DNA of 41,283 bases, from assembly GCA_905210485.1 (NCBI GenBank), contig CAJLXA010000011.1, forward strand, positions 1-41,283. The letters are read 5' to 3'. The notes beneath the pieces were generated by a model, which ran no database searches, was not told the DNA's origin, and saw nothing but the letters and a program-made list of their open reading frames with translations. A program made the position numbers and the translations under genes. Origin of the DNA: an uncultured Eubacteriales bacterium. Lineage in GTDB: Bacteria; Bacillota; Clostridia; Oscillospirales; CAG-272. This document shows positions 41,266 to 41,283 of the stretch, piece after piece (within the stretch, counting starts at the first letter, position 1; each line of letters opens with the position of its first letter).

Positions 41266-41283
41266 AATTACAGGCACGACCCC

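Noticed and set aside
40919..41267. Open frames on both strands after plsX
   Set aside because: No RBS, no motif, and low-quality composition; the region looks non-coding.
1..41283. tRNA genes and CRISPR arrays
   Set aside because: I searched by eye for cloverleaf T-arm motifs (GGTTCGANTCC) and for regularly spaced direct repeats and found none; a dedicated scan could still find a divergent one.

Overview
The window looks like a chromosomal segment of an anaerobic Clostridia-type Firmicute of moderately high GC. The evidence is two T-box leaders, a TPP riboswitch, a bacterial type A RNase P RNA, Gram-positive style Shine-Dalgarno sites and -35/-10 promoters with 16-18 bp spacers, BrnQ, ThiT, RNase J, pyruvate phosphate dikinase, a YitT protein, a tyrosine kinase/PHP phosphatase module and anaerobic NrdG. 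No family or genus can be named from the sequence alone. No tRNA, CRISPR array or complete insertion sequence was seen.

Layout. 1-9200: ppdK, a T-box-controlled brnQ, a convergent YitT gene, and a T-box-controlled ileS. 9204-12305 (minus): a three-gene Wzz / BY-kinase / PHP-phosphatase operon with its own promoter but no sugar genes beside it. 12313-13416 (minus): an XRE-type membrane regulator and a small membrane protein. 13623-18484 (plus): two acyl-CoA synthetase paralogues, the second followed by nrdG and dut. 18500-23153: a MITE-like repeat and a minus-strand MarR / heterodimeric ABC exporter operon with a clear operator. 23335-24867: a frameshifted lipoprotein gene, two structured leader or small-RNA candidates and a small membrane protein. 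24948-27502: RNase J translationally overlapped with a Sfp-type phosphopantetheinyl transferase. 27902-31818: typA (minus), thiN, TPP riboswitch-thiT and rnpB, whose consensus promoter lies inside thiT. 31969-40900: a TetR regulator and then a nine-gene acyl-chain operon. 40901-41283: no convincing gene; palindromic repeats at the edge.

The most interesting part is the operon at 32587-40900: ACP, a 792-residue ketosynthase protein, FabG, FabZ, FabD, AccD, AccA, a [4Fe-4S]-motif flavodoxin-fold protein and PlsX. The ketosynthase protein is a head-to-tail fusion. Its first half keeps Cys-His-Lys-His. Its second half has lost the Cys and both His, as in the chain-length-factor (KS-beta) subunits of type II polyketide synthases. 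No enoyl reductase and no FabH are encoded here. The operon could therefore make the cell's fatty acids with a KS-CLF heterodimer-like enzyme and an enoyl reductase encoded elsewhere, or a polyunsaturated (polyene) chain that PlsX passes to lipid. The Sfp-type transferase (26930) could activate the ACP, and the two acyl-CoA synthetases (13828, 15652) could handle free acids; these links are inference.

Regulation is unusually readable: two isoleucine-specifying T-boxes, the TPP riboswitch, a MarR operator, an XRE dyad, a TCTAC/GTAGA repeat cluster upstream of an acyl-CoA synthetase, and a large inverted repeat abutting the acyl-operon promoter.
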